Source of the DNA: Enterococcus innesii
Lineage (GTDB): Bacteria; Bacillota; Bacilli; Lactobacillales; Enterococcaceae
DNA: 64,000 nt
NCBI GenBank assembly: GCA_018982785.1
Contig: JAHHEN010000005.1
Location: 310,001 to 374,000 of the forward strand
Direction: 5' to 3'
The notes beneath the pieces are model-generated. The model did not search any database and was not told the origin of the DNA. It saw only the letters and a list, made by a program, of their open reading frames with translations. Position 1 is the stretch's first letter; each line of letters opens with the position of its first letter. Below, one piece after another: positions 50,179 to 59,175 of this stretch. The position numbers and the translations under genes were made by a program.

Positions 50179-50931
50179 TCACTCTTTCCAAGCAAGTGTT
50201 TCTAAGAAAGCAAACACATCCTGCTCTAATTTTTTCCGTTCTGGTCCAACGGTCACCACATGACCGCTTTCAGGATACCATTGAAGCGTATAGGGAACAT
50301 GGGACAGTGCCTCTGCTGTTTTGAAAACTGTCTGTGGATCGATCATTTGATCCTTTCCTGCTTGCGCCAGGAAGATTGGGCGCTTGATTTTTCCTAAATG
50401 CCCAGCTGTGGTTTGTCCGACTGTTTCGATTCCTTGCAGCTGTTCTCTGACCTTACGAGGGACTTCTGCCAATATTTCTTTTTGGGTCGCCTCGTCTAAA
50501 TCAGCATAGGGTATGACCATTTCAGCATACTTTTCAAAATTGACTGGCACGTCATTCTTGGTTTCAAATAATGGCGAACAAAACAGTCCGCCCCCCATCA
50601 ATGTTGGATCTTGGGTCAAACGATCCATCGCTAAAATCCCACCCATGGAAAGTCCCAGAACAGCAACTTCCTCATAGCCTTTTTCTTTCACATAAGCAAC
50701 TGCATCCGCAGCATCCTGCTGCCAAACAGCCATCCCTTGATTTAAGATATCATCTGGATTCGGTGTACCATGTCCAGTAAACATCGGTGTATAAACCGTG
50801 TAGTCTTTTTGTTCTAACGAACGACAAAGCATACGCACATCGTTAGGACTGCCTGAATAGGCATGGAACAAAATGACCGCTCGTTTGCCGTGTTCAGCAA
50901 AAACCGGTTTTGGTTGATTAAATGTTTTCAT
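50179..50931 (-). CDS. Carboxylesterase (Est30/YvaK type)
   Basis: 250 residues from ATG 50931 (AAAGGAAAC upstream). Alpha/beta hydrolase with LFHAYSGSPNDVRML (oxyanion region), nucleophile motif LGLSMGGILA near 100, acid near GKDQMIDP and catalytic His in ESGHVVTVGPERKKLEQDV. Acts on short-chain esters or monoglycerides. The secG-est-rnr-smpB order is conserved in Bacilli. Confidence 0.87.
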   Translation of the reverse strand: MKTFNQPKPVFAEHGKRAVILFHAYSGSPNDVRMLCRSLEQKDYTVYTPMFTGHGTPNPDDILNQGMAVWQQDAADAVAYVKEKGYEEVAVLGLSMGGILAMDRLTQDPTLMGGGLFCSPLFETKNDVPVNFEKYAEMVIPYADLDEATQKEILAEVPRKVREQLQGIETVGQTTAGHLGKIKRPIFLAQAGKDQMIDPQTVFKTAEALSHVPYTLQWYPESGHVVTVGPERKKLEQDVFAFLETLAWKE

Positions 50932-51014
50932 GTTTCCTTTCACCTCACGTCCAATTCTACCATAGTTAGCAAGAATACTTCGACAAATGCGATCAAAATC
51001 TTCCCCTTAAAAAG

Positions 51015-51041
51015 AAAAAAACCTCTCTTTACGAGAGGTTC
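51015..51041 (-). terminator. Terminator after secG
   Basis: Minus-strand AACCTCTC, GTAAA, GAGAGGTT, then seven T. Confidence 0.88.
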
Positions 51042-51054
51042 GCTAACAAAGTGA

Positions 51055-51291
51055 TTAGTTTGATGAAAGAAAAGCCAAAATAAAGAGCAAGACCATCCAA
51101 ACAAAACCTAAAATGGCCGTTGAACGCTGCATCACCGCTTCAAATCCACGGGCTTTTTGCTTACCAAACAATTGATCTGCACCGCCGGTAAAGGCACTAG
51201 CTGCACTATTTTGCTTGCTAGGCTGCATCATGATCGTAATGACCATTAAAATCGAAATAACGATCACAGCAGTTAATAAGATGTTATACAC
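51055..51291 (-). CDS. secG: Preprotein translocase subunit SecG
   Basis: 78 residues, two membrane helices (ILLTAVIVISILMVITIMM and TAILGFVWMVLLFILAFL) joined by the typical QPSKQNSAASAFTGGADQLFGKQKARGFE loop. Auxiliary part of the SecYEG channel. AAGGAGGAGC upstream. Confidence 0.93.
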   Translation of the reverse strand: MYNILLTAVIVISILMVITIMMQPSKQNSAASAFTGGADQLFGKQKARGFEAVMQRSTAILGFVWMVLLFILAFLSSN

Positions 51292-51390
51292 GTTAGCTCC
51301 TCCTTGCTTGCTAAAGTCGTCCTTTTCATTTTAGCATTTTCCGCTGGAAATTACTACTCTCTTTTTGTCATTGCCCGTTGCATGATGGTT

Positions 51391-51424
51391 TAAAAAAAGA
51401 CTGTCCTTTCTGACAGCCTTTTTC
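51391..51424 (-). terminator. Terminator after the small GNAT gene
   Basis: Minus-strand GGCTGTC / GACAGTC stem followed by seven T. Confidence 0.8.
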
Positions 51425-51447
51425 TCATAGATTGCTTTTCGTTCAAA

Positions 51448-51719
51448 TCAGCGAACCAGTACGTCATCGTACTCTGGCTTCTCTTTAAACTCCTTGACCG
51501 CAAAAGAGCAGACAGGCATAATTTTTTCTCTTCCCGTCGTGCTTTTTCAACAACTGCTTTGAGTAACTTTTGCGCCAATTGCTGTCCGCGATAATCAGGG
51601 TTGACGAAGGTGTGGTCTACTTCTAGCACATCATCTGGCGTTTCTTGCCATGTGATCTCTCCGATTTCTGTTTCTCCATCATACAAAGCAAAACGCTTGT
51701 TTTCTTCTTTTATTTCCAT
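51448..51719 (-). CDS. Small GNAT acetyltransferase (YjdJ-like), frameshifted as given
   Basis: About 90 residues after repair. The short GCN5-like fold is visible: RFALYDGETEIGEITW, then DVLEVDHTFVNPDYRGQQLAQKLLKAVVEKAR with the acetyl-CoA loop RGQQLA. It breaks at six A (minus strand) at 51522-51527; one more A gives KIMPVCSFAVKEF and a TGA at 51448. This compact YjdJ/GNAT group has no well-defined substrate. Confidence 0.78.
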
Positions 51720-51736
51720 TGTATTCTCCCTTTCTA

Positions 51737-52692
51737 TCAGACAATGTCTGTATTTTGTTTGCTATTCTCAATAAATTGCAAAACGGTTGGCCAATATTCT
51801 GGTGCGTCTTTAACTGCCTGTAAATGTCCCATACTGGGAAAAAGGACTTTTTGTTTCGGACCAGCCGTTGCCTCCATTAAAGTATTGATTTCTTTTTCAG
51901 AAAGAAACGTATCCTTCTCTCCTTGTAAAAACAGCACAGGTAAATGGTTGCTGCCGACTTGTCGGGTCACTGAGATTTGTAGGAAGGGGTAGCCAACTAG
52001 GTGTTTACTGTAACGATTGGCTAATCGCAAAAAGCGCTTGACGGGTAACCGAGAAAATTGCGGTAGACTTGCCCGAATGGCACTGTAAACGGACGTGTAA
52101 CTGCTGTCTGAGATCAACCCCGTCACTTGCACCGGCATGACTTCTCCACTGGCCAGCAGCAAAGTCGCCGCCCCCATTCCCAAACCATAGAGGAAGATTT
52201 GGGTTTGGGGTCTTTTTCCAAAATCTTATCGATCCACAAAAGCAGGTCCATCCGATCTAGCCACCCTAAACCAATCTCTTTGCCTTCACTGCGACCATGT
52301 CCACGCAAATCAGGAACTAAAACATTGTAACCCGCAGCCCAGAATTTCTCGGCCGCCTCTTGACAATCTGCTTGCCCGTCACTGCGATACCCATGCAAGC
52401 AAATCACCCATGTTTTAGCACACTGATCGAAGACTTCTGCTCTCAAGATCAGATCATCGGTGGTCGTTACCGTACATTCCGAACCTTGTGCCCAAAAAGC
52501 CGAACTGCTTTTTGCGATCCGCTCTTTGTATGGAATCCCCAGTTTCTTTCTGCCTTCTTTTTCATACCATTCATTGTTACGCATAATAATTGCCGAAACA
52601 AAATAGCGTACGCCCTTTTTCATCACAGACGTGCGATATACATAGTACACCAAAAAAATAAAAATAAGCAGTAGTAGCAATAGCCAAACCAT
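51737..52692 (-). CDS. Membrane-anchored alpha/beta hydrolase, frameshifted as given
   Basis: About 318 residues after repair. One N-terminal helix (VWLLLLLLIFIFLVYYVY) anchors a hydrolase domain with LHGYRSDGQ near 95, PDLRGHGRSEG near 135, nucleophile motif GLGMGAAT near 185 (Gly-x-Met-x instead of Ser as read), acid in GEKDTFLS and a possible His in SMGHLQAV. The frame breaks after DPKPK at AAA 52198-52200 (minus strand); one added A gives IFLYGLGMGAATLLL. The Met where a catalytic Ser would usually stand is odd and may mean a changed activity. Start at 52692 follows AAGGGGG. Confidence 0.78.
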
Positions 52693-52782
52693 AGGATCCC
52701 CCTTCATTTTAGTTTACCATTTACACCGGTTTTCAGCCAAAGTTTTGTCGCAAGTCTTAAATAAGTCCTATACTTTTTTAAG

Positions 52783-52829
52783 AAAAAATCTTTGTACTGA
52801 CTTCTAGCGAAGGAGCAGTACAAAGATTT
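52783..52829 (-). terminator. Terminator of the adhesin gene
   Basis: Minus-strand AAATCTTTGTACTG / CAGTACAAAGATTT stem with T-run, 7 bases past the stop. Confidence 0.9.
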
Positions 52830-52835
52830 GTTTGG

Positions 52836-55800
52836 TTAAATATGTTTCTGTTTATAGAATAGGAAAGCAATCATGGTGAGTAAGATACCTCCAAGAACAC
52901 TTAGTTCATAAGAGGATTCCTCGTTTGTCTTTGGCAAGCGTTTTTCATTATCTGTCTGTGATGACTCTGTCTGGTTCTTTTTGTCATCCAGCTTTTGCTC
53001 GGCGTATCTGGCTATTTTTTTCGGTTTATCAGACTTGTCAGAAGGGGTTGGTACTTTGGGACCGCTAGGATCATTCGGTGTCTCAGGCGTTCTCGGCGTT
53101 TTTGGTTCGACATAAGTATTGATCAAGTCATAGCCATGGACATCTGACTTGTATCCTTTGACAGCCACTTCTTGAATGCTATAGGTGTAAGCTTGACCTT
53201 TCTCATCATATTTTGGCAGATTGTCAAAACGATAGATCCAGTTGCCTTCTTTATCTGCTTTTACGACTTGCTTGTCGATTTCTTTACCGTTTTGCATTAA
53301 TTCGACAGTGATGCTTTCAGGGCGGGTATTGAACTTGTTGCTATAATCATCCCATGTCTTTGTTCCAGCTACTTCTGTCGTTTCGGTATTACGGTAGGTG
53401 TTGACTAGGTCATAGCCGTTTACTTTAGTGGTGTAACCTGACACTTTTTCTTCTTGGATCGCGTAGGTGTAAGCTTTTCCTTCGGCATCATACTTAGGCA
53501 GATTGTCAAAGCGATAAGTCCAGTTGCCTTGGTGATCTGCTTTTACGATTTGATCGTCGATTTCCTTATCATTTCGCATCAGCTTGACAGTGATGCTTTC
53601 AGGGCGGGTGTTGAACTTGTTGTCATAGTCATCCCATGTCTTTGTTCCAGCTACTTCTGTCGTTTCGGTATTACGGTAGGTGTTGACTAGGTCATAGCCG
53701 TTGACTTTAGTGGTGTATCCTGACACTTTTTCTTCTTGGATCGCGTAAGTGTACTCTTTTCCTTCGGCATCATATTTAGGCAGATTGTCAAAGCCATAGG
53801 TCCAGTTCCCTTCTTTATCTGCTTTTACAATTTTTTCTGCGTATTTTTCGCCGTTTCGCATCAGCTTGACAGTGATGCTTTCAGGGCGGGTGTTGAACTT
53901 GTTGTCGTAGTCATCCCATGTCTTTGTTCCAGCTACTTCTGTCGTTTCGGTATTACGGTAGGTGTTGACTAGGTCATAGCCGTTTACTTTAGTGGTGTAA
54001 CCTGACACTTTTTCTTCTTGGATCGCGTAGGTGTAAGCTTTTCCTTCGGCATCATACTTAGGCAGATTGTCAAAGCGATAAGTCCAGTTGCCTTGGTGAT
54101 CTGCTTTTACGATTTGATCGTCGATTTCCTTATCATTTCGCATCAGCTTGACAGTGATGCTTTCAGGGCGGGTGTTGAACTTGTTGTCATAGTCATCCCA
54201 TGTCTTTGTTCCAGCTACTTCTGTCGTTTCGGTATTACGGTAGGTGTTGACTAGGTCATAGCCGTTGACTTTAGTGGTGTATCCTGACACTTTTTCTTCT
54301 TGGATCGCGTAAGTGTACTCTTTTCCTTCGGCATCATATTTAGGCAGATTGTCAAAGCCATAGGTCCAGTTCCCTTCTTTATCTGCTTTTACAATTTTTT
54401 CTGCGTATTTTTCGCCGTTTCGCATCAGCTTGACAGTGATGCTTTCAGGGCGGGTGTTGAACTTGTTGTCATAGTCATTCCATGTCTTTGTTCCGGATAC
54501 TTCTGTCGTTTCGGTATTACGATAGGTGTTGACTAGATCATAGCCGTTTACTTTAGTAGTATACCCTTCAACAGGTGTTTCTTGGATTGTGTAATCATAA
54601 TTCTGACCAGATTCGTCAGTTGTCGGTAGGTCCGTAAATTCATAATGCCATTCCCCCTCTTTATTTGGGGTAACCGTTTTCGTTTGGAACACTTCACCGT
54701 TTTGCAATAATTGAACCGTAATATTTGCCGGACGGGTATTAAATTTGTTGTCATAATCGTCCCACGTTTTGGTCCCGCTGATTGTCGTTGTATCAAAAGA
54801 AAGCAATTGATTCATGGCAGCTAGTTTAATAGTCGGCACGATTGTTTCATTTGCTTGCAGATCCCAGCGATGGGTTTCTGCATTGACCAATACTGTATCC
54901 GCAATGATACTGCCGTCAACATTTTGATGGACATCGACTGTATCACCAACAGCCAAGATGGTTCCTTGGAAGGGACTATTAATCGAAATCGTTTGGCCCT
55001 CTGATTGGCCAACAAAATTCCATAAGATAACAGCATCATCAAACTCTTCTGTTTCATGGCTATTACGAGACGTACCATCTGTATATTCTAGTTTGATTTG
55101 CGACTTGATATTAACGGTACTTGCTCCTTCAGTATCCACATTGATGAGCACAGGAGAAGCGCCTTTTGTCAGCCCTTTGATAGTAATCGGCGTATCTTTT
55201 TCTAATTCTGTTTTTGAAAGAGAAACAACTACCTTTTGGTCTTCTTTCGCAATTGGATTTTCTGAAAAGGAGATGGGTTTCGTATCAATCAGGTAGCCGT
55301 CTGGCGCCTCCGTTTCCACAAAGGAATACTCTCCCTCTGGAAGATCCGTTTCGATTACTTGTCCATCATCATTTGTGACCTCTTCATCAACCTCTTTATG
55401 TGTCTTTTTATTTTGAAGTTCGTAAACACCATCATCAAGTGGCTTTCCTTTTTCATCCGTTAAGGTCAAAACAACCTCTTGAGTATCATTTTCAGCACTG
55501 GCAGTATCAATGACTCGCTGATTATTATCAGTAAAGTCCTTGGTTACACCGGGTGTTTGTGGATAGGCTCCCAGTCTTTCTGACGTCGCCTGTAAGGTTG
55601 AAAATACCTTTCCAAAATCTATATACGGTTCACTTACGGATGGATCTTGGAAAACTTCGGAAGTTTTCAAGTGATCCATTCTCTGACCATTTATAAAAAC
55701 GGCAGGCTGTTGATTTTGATCTGCTAAATCTACTGTGACTGATGAACCAAAAACAACTTTGTTTTTTCTACTATCCGTTCCTGACACAAAAGAAGAATTT

Positions 55801-56723
55801 GCAATCGTATTGACCTTTTGAATGTAATTGATTTCTGTTGCCAACGAACCATCCTGAATACTGGTTCCAAAATTGACATTTCCATTTAGTTCTCCCACTG
55901 CTAAGTTTCCATTCGTATGGGTATTTAGCGTCGCATGGTTAGCAAAAATATGAAAATATTGGGCTTCTCCTAGAAGGGCTTCATCAACTTCAGGAACATC
56001 ATTTTTAAAAATACCGCCACTTGAAAGTTGTGAAGCTGCTGGTGCACTTGCTTGGGTATCAGGTGTTGATTCTATTGCTGTTGATGCAGTATTTGACGCC
56101 GTTTGCTGTTGTGACTCGCTACTTGTTGTTACAATCTGTTTTTCAGAAGCCTCTGTTTGATCCTGATTATCAGAAAGTACGGCTTCGGTACTCGTTGCTT
56201 CTGTGGATTGATTTTCAGGTAGAACAACTGCTACATCGGTTGCGTTGATGAGGTCTTCTTTCACTTGACCCTTTTCTTCATCTGTTTGAAGAAACGCTGA
56301 TTTGATTGTCAATGTTTGAAGACTTTTTGTTTGAAACGTTAGCGTCATTTGACTAAAGGAACTGCTAGCAGTTTCTTCTATCAACTGCTGTCTTTGCGAA
56401 TCATATGTAAATTTCGTGCCGCTGCTTTGGATTGATTCCGGCAAAATTGTTTGTTCCCCTTCACTCAAGCTGAATGCCAGTTGATTAGCTGCTGCTTGTT
56501 GGTTTTTTTCAACTTGGATGCTCCAAGTGATCTCCCCTGTTGTAGGATCTGGTAATGAGGTCACTTGCGCTGTGCCTTTTTCGTTCTGAAATAGGACTGT
56601 TTTGGTGCTTCCCTCGGTGTTTGCATGAGCTGTAACGACTGGTAACAATGGCGTCACATACGACATGACAAGCAAGGATAACATGAAAATTGGGTAAGCT
56701 ATTTTTTTCACATAAGTAAGCAT
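52836..56723 (-). CDS. LPXTG-anchored adhesin with choice-of-anchor A and six CnaB repeats
   Basis: 1295-residue surface protein from ATG 56723 (TGGAGGAAG upstream). Signal peptide at 1-38 ending VVTAHA. A Ser/Thr/Gln-rich stretch at about 160-240. A choice-of-anchor A-like adhesive domain from about 250 (FHIFANHATLNTHTNGNLAVG) to 620 (DGSIIADTVLVNAETHRWDL). This domain seems split by an inserted SpaA/CnaB-like domain at about 415-490 (EGEYSFVETEAPDGYL). Then six CnaB-type repeats of 94 residues (about 645-1205), each starting GTKTW and ending VNGYDLVNTY, with Lys, Glu and Asn placed for isopeptide bonds. A Pro/Lys-rich wall region, LPKTN sorting signal at about 1263, a membrane helix and a basic tail follow. 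Likely a sortase-anchored adhesin; ligand unknown. Confidence 0.9.
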   Translation of the reverse strand: MLTYVKKIAYPIFMLSLLVMSYVTPLLPVVTAHANTEGSTKTVLFQNEKGTAQVTSLPDPTTGEITWSIQVEKNQQAAANQLAFSLSEGEQTILPESIQSSGTKFTYDSQRQQLIEETASSSFSQMTLTFQTKSLQTLTIKSAFLQTDEEKGQVKEDLINATDVAVVLPENQSTEATSTEAVLSDNQDQTEASEKQIVTTSSESQQQTASNTASTAIESTPDTQASAPAASQLSSGGIFKNDVPEVDEALLGEAQYFHIFANHATLNTHTNGNLAVGELNGNVNFGTSIQDGSLATEINYIQKVNTIANSSFVSGTDSRKNKVVFGSSVTVDLADQNQQPAVFINGQRMDHLKTSEVFQDPSVSEPYIDFGKVFSTLQATSERLGAYPQTPGVTKDFTDNNQRVIDTASAENDTQEVVLTLTDEKGKPLDDGVYELQNKKTHKEVDEEVTNDDGQVIETDLPEGEYSFVETEAPDGYLIDTKPISFSENPIAKEDQKVVVSLSKTELEKDTPITIKGLTKGASPVLINVDTEGASTVNIKSQIKLEYTDGTSRNSHETEEFDDAVILWNFVGQSEGQTISINSPFQGTILAVGDTVDVHQNVDGSIIADTVLVNAETHRWDLQANETIVPTIKLAAMNQLLSFDTTTISGTKTWDDYDNKFNTRPANITVQLLQNGEVFQTKTVTPNKEGEWHYEFTDLPTTDESGQNYDYTIQETPVEGYTTKVNGYDLVNTYRNTETTEVSGTKTWNDYDNKFNTRPESITVKLMRNGEKYAEKIVKADKEGNWTYGFDNLPKYDAEGKEYTYAIQEEKVSGYTTKVNGYDLVNTYRNTETTEVAGTKTWDDYDNKFNTRPESITVKLMRNDKEIDDQIVKADHQGNWTYRFDNLPKYDAEGKAYTYAIQEEKVSGYTTKVNGYDLVNTYRNTETTEVAGTKTWDDYDNKFNTRPESITVKLMRNGEKYAEKIVKADKEGNWTYGFDNLPKYDAEGKEYTYAIQEEKVSGYTTKVNGYDLVNTYRNTETTEVAGTKTWDDYDNKFNTRPESITVKLMRNDKEIDDQIVKADHQGNWTYRFDNLPKYDAEGKAYTYAIQEEKVSGYTTKVNGYDLVNTYRNTETTEVAGTKTWDDYSNKFNTRPESITVELMQNGKEIDKQVVKADKEGNWIYRFDNLPKYDEKGQAYTYSIQEVAVKGYKSDVHGYDLINTYVEPKTPRTPETPNDPSGPKVPTPSDKSDKPKKIARYAEQKLDDKKNQTESSQTDNEKRLPKTNEESSYELSVLGGILLTMIAFLFYKQKHI
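53390..54520. repeat. Tandem 564-bp higher-order repeat inside the adhesin gene
   Basis: CnaB repeats recur every 282 bp and alternate between two types (one with RNGEKYAEK, one with RNDKEIDDQ). The two-type pair therefore recurs at 564 bp, and the two copies look identical over roughly 500 bp by eye; differences appear only near 54470-54520. Confidence 0.85.
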
Positions 56724-56761
56724 TTTTCTTCCTCCAAACAACAAATTTTACTCAGGTGATT

Positions 56762-56790
56762 ATCCTAATCGGAAAAAAGACAAAATGCAA
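56762..56790 (-). promoter_or_regulatory. Promoter of the adhesin gene
   Basis: Minus-strand TTGCAT, 17-base spacer, TAGGAT, about 40 bases before the adhesin start and downstream of a terminator. Confidence 0.6.
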
Positions 56791-56825
56791 AATACCTCAA
56801 AGTTTGTTTATGTGAAAAAAATGAA

Positions 56826-56852
56826 AGCAAGAATCATAAAATGATTCTTGCT
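56826..56852 (-). terminator. Terminator upstream of the adhesin promoter
   Basis: Minus-strand AGCAAGAATCAT / ATGATTCTTGCT stem followed by a T-rich tract. It isolates the adhesin from the upstream operon. Confidence 0.8.
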
Positions 56853-57383
56853 CTCAGGAGAACTTGTGAAAATGAAATAGAATTTCTTTAGTTTTAAAAA
56901 AGAGCAGAACAATTTCTTCATGATAAATACTCAAAATCAAGAAAAAATCTTTTGTTTGTGATAAAAGTTCTTTCATTTAAAACTCTTGAGCAACAGCAGT
57001 GATTAGCAACTCGTTAAAATTTCACTAGTCAAAAAATAATAATTGTAAATAAAAAATGAAAATTTTCATAAACAATCATATTATTTTCATTTTCGATTAC
57101 AAAAATTTTAGCAGATTCTTTAAAATCTTACTGTTATTTTCTCTCTATTTATAAGTTCTCTTAATTTTTACTGTACAAAGAAACGTCTTTATCATTTTTG
57201 GGACTGATTACTCAGAATTGATTCTTCAGTCCCAAATTTGATTTTGCCTAACACATCAATCTCAATGAGAGAAAGATTTTATTGCGCAGTCTGATATTCT
57301 GATATTGTAAAAAAGCTGTCCATTTGGAAAAAGGAATGGTTATCGTTGTTTGCAGAAGATTCACTTTTTCTTTACCAAATTGA
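56853..57383. other. AT-rich gap between glycosylation operon and adhesin
   Basis: About 530 bases, strongly AT-rich, with no credible ORF on either strand. It holds one stem-loop (57198-57236); I see no repeat array or RNA gene. Confidence 0.5.
57198..57236. terminator. Stem-loop after the actin-like gene
   Basis: TTTGGGACTGA / TCAGTCCCAAA stem, with a nested GAATC / GATTC-type pairing. Likely terminator of the operon ending at 57384, although the T-run is short. Confidence 0.55.
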
Positions 57384-58721
57384 CTACTCTTTATCGTTGT
57401 TGATCAAGAAGTCGAGCAATTCAGACTGTTCCGCAAAAATTGCTTCTACTGATAAGCTTCTATTATGACTCTTTTGCTTGGTAGCTTCTGGCAACTCAGC
57501 ATCAATTTGGTTAGTTGCTGATTCGATGGCCTTCTCGACTGGTAAAGGTTCTGCATTCACTTTCGTCTCTAAACCGTCTGGCTTCATTGGAAATGGACTG
57601 TTATCTTCAAAGTGATCCGTCGAAGCATTCAGTTGACTTTTCCAGAACAACTCCCCAAAGAGATACACACCAAGAGCATTTTTATTGTTAAATACTTTAC
57701 AAGATAGCCCCATCTTGATGAGTGTCTGATTTACTGTGTTTTCGTTGATCGCTGCTGAAGGAATATCTCTGACTAGAATTGTATCAGCATATTGAATATC
57801 TTGATCACTATTTACATACTCAATCAATTGATCTGTCAAAGCAGTCGTCTCTTTACTAACGATTTCAGTTAAATCTATTGTCTGACGTCCATTGATCGTC
57901 ACAATAAATGGATTGTTTTTCTTAGCTGTGACAAGCATATCGTAGACGACGCCATGATCCAGCTCAAAGATTGGTGCCGGATGATTCCCTTCATTTTCTT
58001 GATAAGCTTGTACCACGTTGCCTGCCAATTCATACAAGCCGTCTGCGACTTTTGAACTTTTGATTAGTTCTCCATTTTCGTAGCTGTCACAAGTGAGAGA
58101 ATGATCATTGATTTCAATGACATAGGTCAACCCAGCAAGGATTTCTTCCACGCCTAACATCAAATGAATATCATTTCGTTTGCTTTCAAAAACTGTGGCT
58201 AGAGATTTTGGAATCAGCTTTACTCGCTCGATACGAATCCGATAGTGAGTGCCATCAACAACGGTCTCGAATTCATCCGCCAGTTGTCTCTCAATGTCAG
58301 CAAGCCGGTCAAAACTTTCTGTTGCTACTCCAAGGCATAATGAACAGCTAAAGCAATCCTCTGCAATTTCGGTAAAAAGTGAGGGGCTTTTCTCTACTAA
58401 ATAAGAGAGTATCGTTTTGATATATGTCTTAAATTTTTGATCTCCGAGAGTTATCAACGGATTCCCAAATGTTTGGTAGGCTTCCGATCGTCGACTATAC
58501 AACCTGTCGAGTCCCCAAGTAATTTCTTTCTCGCTGCCCTCGAGAAAAATTCGTTTCCCTATTTTGTTTTTTAGGTAGATCGGTTCATTATTTTTTCCTA
58601 AAAGATATTGTAGATTATTTTTTTTGACTTCTGAGTAAACAGAACTTCTGACATCTTGATAACCGTAGCCAACAACGCCTACTCGAAATTCATCAATGTC
58701 TAACGCAATGATTTTGTTCAC
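57384..58721 (-). CDS. Actin-like (ParM/ASKHA-type) protein with degenerate nucleotide motifs
   Basis: About 445 residues from GTG 58721, which follows AGGGGGATTAGT; the ATG at 58751 has no binding site. The layout resembles ParM/Alp proteins of the actin fold. It has an N-terminal IIALDIDEFRVGVVGYGY, CLGVATESFDRLADIERQLADEF near 140 (like the GLP...K segment), IRIERVKLIPKSLATVF near 175, YVIEINDHSLTCDSYENGEL near 200, and a C-terminal NALGVYLFGELF like ANARGxxKYG. In the phosphate-1 motif the Gly of DxG is Asp (DID); the phosphate-2 DxGxxTTD is EINDHSLT, so ATP hydrolysis may be lost. An acidic tail of 75 residues follows. Last gene of the glycosylation operon. Fold assignment is by pattern and is moderately certain. 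Confidence 0.6.
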   Translation of the reverse strand: MNKIIALDIDEFRVGVVGYGYQDVRSSVYSEVKKNNLQYLLGKNNEPIYLKNKIGKRIFLEGSEKEITWGLDRLYSRRSEAYQTFGNPLITLGDQKFKTYIKTILSYLVEKSPSLFTEIAEDCFSCSLCLGVATESFDRLADIERQLADEFETVVDGTHYRIRIERVKLIPKSLATVFESKRNDIHLMLGVEEILAGLTYVIEINDHSLTCDSYENGELIKSSKVADGLYELAGNVVQAYQENEGNHPAPIFELDHGVVYDMLVTAKKNNPFIVTINGRQTIDLTEIVSKETTALTDQLIEYVNSDQDIQYADTILVRDIPSAAINENTVNQTLIKMGLSCKVFNNKNALGVYLFGELFWKSQLNASTDHFEDNSPFPMKPDGLETKVNAEPLPVEKAIESATNQIDAELPEATKQKSHNRSLSVEAIFAEQSELLDFLINNDKE

Positions 58722-58792
58722 ACTAATCCCCCTAACTTCCCTATTGATCATGACTTACAGCTTTCCATACCATCCTATTGACGCTTCATTCT

Positions 58793-59175
58793 CTATTCTC
58801 CTGTCACTTCTTGGATAAAGAATGCATTGGACAGTTCCTGAATTCTCTCCCTTTGCTCATTGACTTCTGCTTCTAAAAACAACAAATCGCTGAAAATAGC
58901 TTTTGTATTACGGATATGCCGTAGAAGTTCATTAGTTTTGACCAGCTGTATGTCAATTTTTTGACATAGCTCTCTCAACTCATCTTGGCTATTCTTTAAG
59001 ACAAAAAGATCGCGATACCCAATGACTGACTGTTTTTTTCTAAAATCATCTGTTGTAACTGTGCAATTTTCCTATCTCGTTGTTCGATCGCTTGTTTCAA
59101 ATCGGCCAGCATCTGGTCTAGCTCGCTGATTTGAACGATTGCGGATAACTTCTTTGTACTCATCGATTGTTTCAT
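58793..59175 (-). CDS. Coiled-coil protein, frameshifted as given
   Basis: About 127 residues after repair. ATG 59175 overlaps the stop of the upstream glycosyltransferase gene (ATGA) and follows AAAGGAGCAAG. The frame breaks at seven A (minus strand) at 59033-59039; one added A joins MILEKK to QSVIGYRDLFVLKNSQDEL and on to the stop at 58793. Composition is helical, with heptad-like leucines (ISELDQMLADLKQAIEQRD, IQLVKTNELLRHIRN). No signal peptide or membrane helix, so cytoplasmic. No recognised family. A scaffold or partner of the adjacent actin-like protein is a guess. Confidence 0.65.

Noticed and set aside
53454-54536. Four plus-strand ORFs of 78 codons at 282-bp spacing, nearly identical
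   Set aside because: They are antisense shadows of the CnaB repeats in the adhesin gene; no ribosome binding site or known family.
53340-54780. CRISPR array
   Set aside because: The regular repeats are long (282 bp), in frame and encode CnaB domains.
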